Assembly (NCBI GenBank): GCA_016934135.1
Contig: JAFGTK010000022.1
Coordinates: 1-6,846 of the forward strand
Source of the DNA: Deltaproteobacteria bacterium
GTDB taxonomy: Bacteria > Desulfobacterota > Desulfomonilia > UBA1062
Reading direction: 5' to 3'
Length of the DNA stretch: 6,846 nt
Shown: positions 5,966 to 6,846 of the stretch, one piece after another
How positions within the stretch are numbered: position 1 is the first letter of the stretch
How the letters are laid out: every line of letters begins with the position of its first letter
The notes under the pieces: model-generated
What the model saw: only the letters and a program-made list of their open reading frames with translations
Databases searched by the model: none
What the model was told of the DNA's origin: nothing
Translations under genes and position numbers: made by a program

Positions 5966-6846
5966 ATGGGTAAGATCTGGAAGATCTCCGGACCTGTTGT
6001 AATTGCAGAAGACATGCGCGGTTCAAGGGTCTATGAGGTGGTTGAGGTTGGGGATATAAGGCTTGCCGGCGAGATTATCGGCCTTGAACAGGACAAGGCG
6101 GTAATCCAGGTCTATGAAGACACAACAGGTCTGAAAGTAGGAGAGCCGGTTGTCGGAACAGGAGAGATCCTCATGGTGGAACTCGGGCCCGGGCTTGTCG
6201 GCAGTATCTTCGACGGTGTCCAGAGATCACTGGTAAGCATGAAGGAAGATATCGGAGACTTCCTTTCGAGAGGTGCCAGAACATTTCCTCTGGACCGCAG
6301 CATCAAATGGCATTTCACCCCCACGGCAAAGGCCGGCGACATGGTAAGAGAAGGGGATATCATCGGCACTGTCCAGGAAACGGGGCTGTTGGAACACAGG
6401 ATCATGATTCCCATCGGGACAGGCGGAAAGATCCTCGAGATCCACGAGGGAGACTTCACCATCGAGGAGAGCGTAGCGGTTGTAGACGACCAGAAAACGA
6501 AAAAAGACATCTTTCTCATGCAGCGCTGGCCTGCGAGAAAACCGAGAGTTTACGAAAAAAGGCTCGAACCCGGTGATCTGCTCGTGACCGGAACAAGGAT
6601 TATCGACTATATGTTCCCCCTCTCCCTGGGCGGGAAGGCCGCTATCCCGGGCGGCTTCGGCACGGGAAAGACCGTAACGCTCCAGCAGATGGCCAGGTGG
6701 TCTCAGACACACCTCAACCTCTATGTCGGATGCGGGGAACGCGGAAACGAGATGTCGGACGTACTGCACAGCTTCCGTGAGCTTAAAGATCCCCAGACAG
6801 GCAGGCTCCTGCAGGAGAAGGAGATCTTTATCGCCAATACATCGAA
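5966..6846 (+). CDS. atpA: V/A-type ATPase catalytic subunit A, N-terminal half (3' end outside window)
   Basis: The first 293 residues of the ATP-hydrolysing or ATP-forming subunit are present. The full protein is usually ~580 residues. Residues 1-70 are the beta-barrel domain. About 115-190 is the inserted 'non-homologous region' found in A-type but not F1-beta subunits, recognisable from FTPTAKAGDMVREGDIIG and later PIGTGGKI. The Walker A loop GGFGTGKT lies at 229-236, with Lys235 and Thr236 as phosphate and metal contacts. CGERGNEMSDVL at 256-267 contains Glu258, the expected catalytic base. Walker B and the arginine-bearing parts lie beyond the window. ATG 5966 has the best ribosome binding site of the operon, AAGGAG at 5953-5958 with 7-nt spacing. 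Subunits B and D are expected downstream. The reading frame is open to the last base. Confidence 0.97.
   Translation, partial: MGKIWKISGPVVIAEDMRGSRVYEVVEVGDIRLAGEIIGLEQDKAVIQVYEDTTGLKVGEPVVGTGEILMVELGPGLVGSIFDGVQRSLVSMKEDIGDFLSRGARTFPLDRSIKWHFTPTAKAGDMVREGDIIGTVQETGLLEHRIMIPIGTGGKILEIHEGDFTIEESVAVVDDQKTKKDIFLMQRWPARKPRVYEKRLEPGDLLVTGTRIIDYMFPLSLGGKAAIPGGFGTGKTVTLQQMARWSQTHLNLYVGCGERGNEMSDVLHSFRELKDPQTGRLLQEKEIFIANTS

Noticed and set aside
6227..6769. 180-residue minus-strand frame within subunit A
   Set aside because: The plus strand encodes a clear catalytic subunit with Walker A and GERGNEM motifs. The long antisense frame is a codon-usage shadow.
5966..6846. F-type ATP synthase beta subunit
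   Set aside because: The insertion at about residues 115-190, the CGERGNEM motif and the I-K-E-C-F neighbours place it in the V/A-type family.
1..6846. tRNA, rRNA, CRISPR array, insertion sequence or attachment site
   Set aside because: No cloverleaf, regularly spaced long repeats, transposase-like frame or flanking terminal repeats were seen.

Overview
The window is bacterial DNA of roughly balanced base composition in its genes. It holds the front part of an operon for a V/A-type (vacuolar/archaeal-type) rotary ATPase, preceded by the 3' end of an unrelated carbohydrate gene. Every supported gene is on the + strand. The source cannot be named with confidence. A bacterial V/A-ATPase with gene order I-K-E-C-F-A, next to a GH13 alpha-amylase-family enzyme, would suit an anaerobic or fermentative bacterium, but that is inference from gene content only.

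Layout. Positions 2-751 are the C-terminal 249 residues of a GH13 glycosidase, including the general-acid glutamate and the NHD motif. Positions 752-1334 are an AT-rich gap with no convincing gene. It contains a perfect 16-bp palindrome that overlaps a consensus -10 box, a second promoter-like site over an inverted repeat, and a 12-bp hairpin whose 5' arm has a near-duplicate upstream. From 1335 the operon runs subunit I (membrane stator), K (rotor ring), E (peripheral stalk), C (central socket), F (central-stalk regulator) and the first half of A (catalytic subunit, cut by the window end). Junctions are tight (4-nt overlap, or gaps of 6, 15 and 23 nt) except for 139 nt between K and E. That gap carries a nested stem-loop and short repeats.

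How it works together. A (with B, expected downstream) forms the catalytic head. F (with D, expected downstream) forms the central shaft, and C seats that shaft on the K ring. E belongs to the peripheral stalk, which ties the head to subunit I. Ions pass between I and the K ring. K carries the complete ligand set known from the Enterococcus hirae Na+-ATPase, so sodium coupling is a reasonable prediction. The direction, synthesis or hydrolysis, cannot be read from the sequence. No gene for the small G-type partner of E is recognisable in the window.

I found no evidence of a wholly new system. The points most worth a second look are the sodium signature, the structured K-E gap, the control region upstream of subunit I, and the absent stalk partner.
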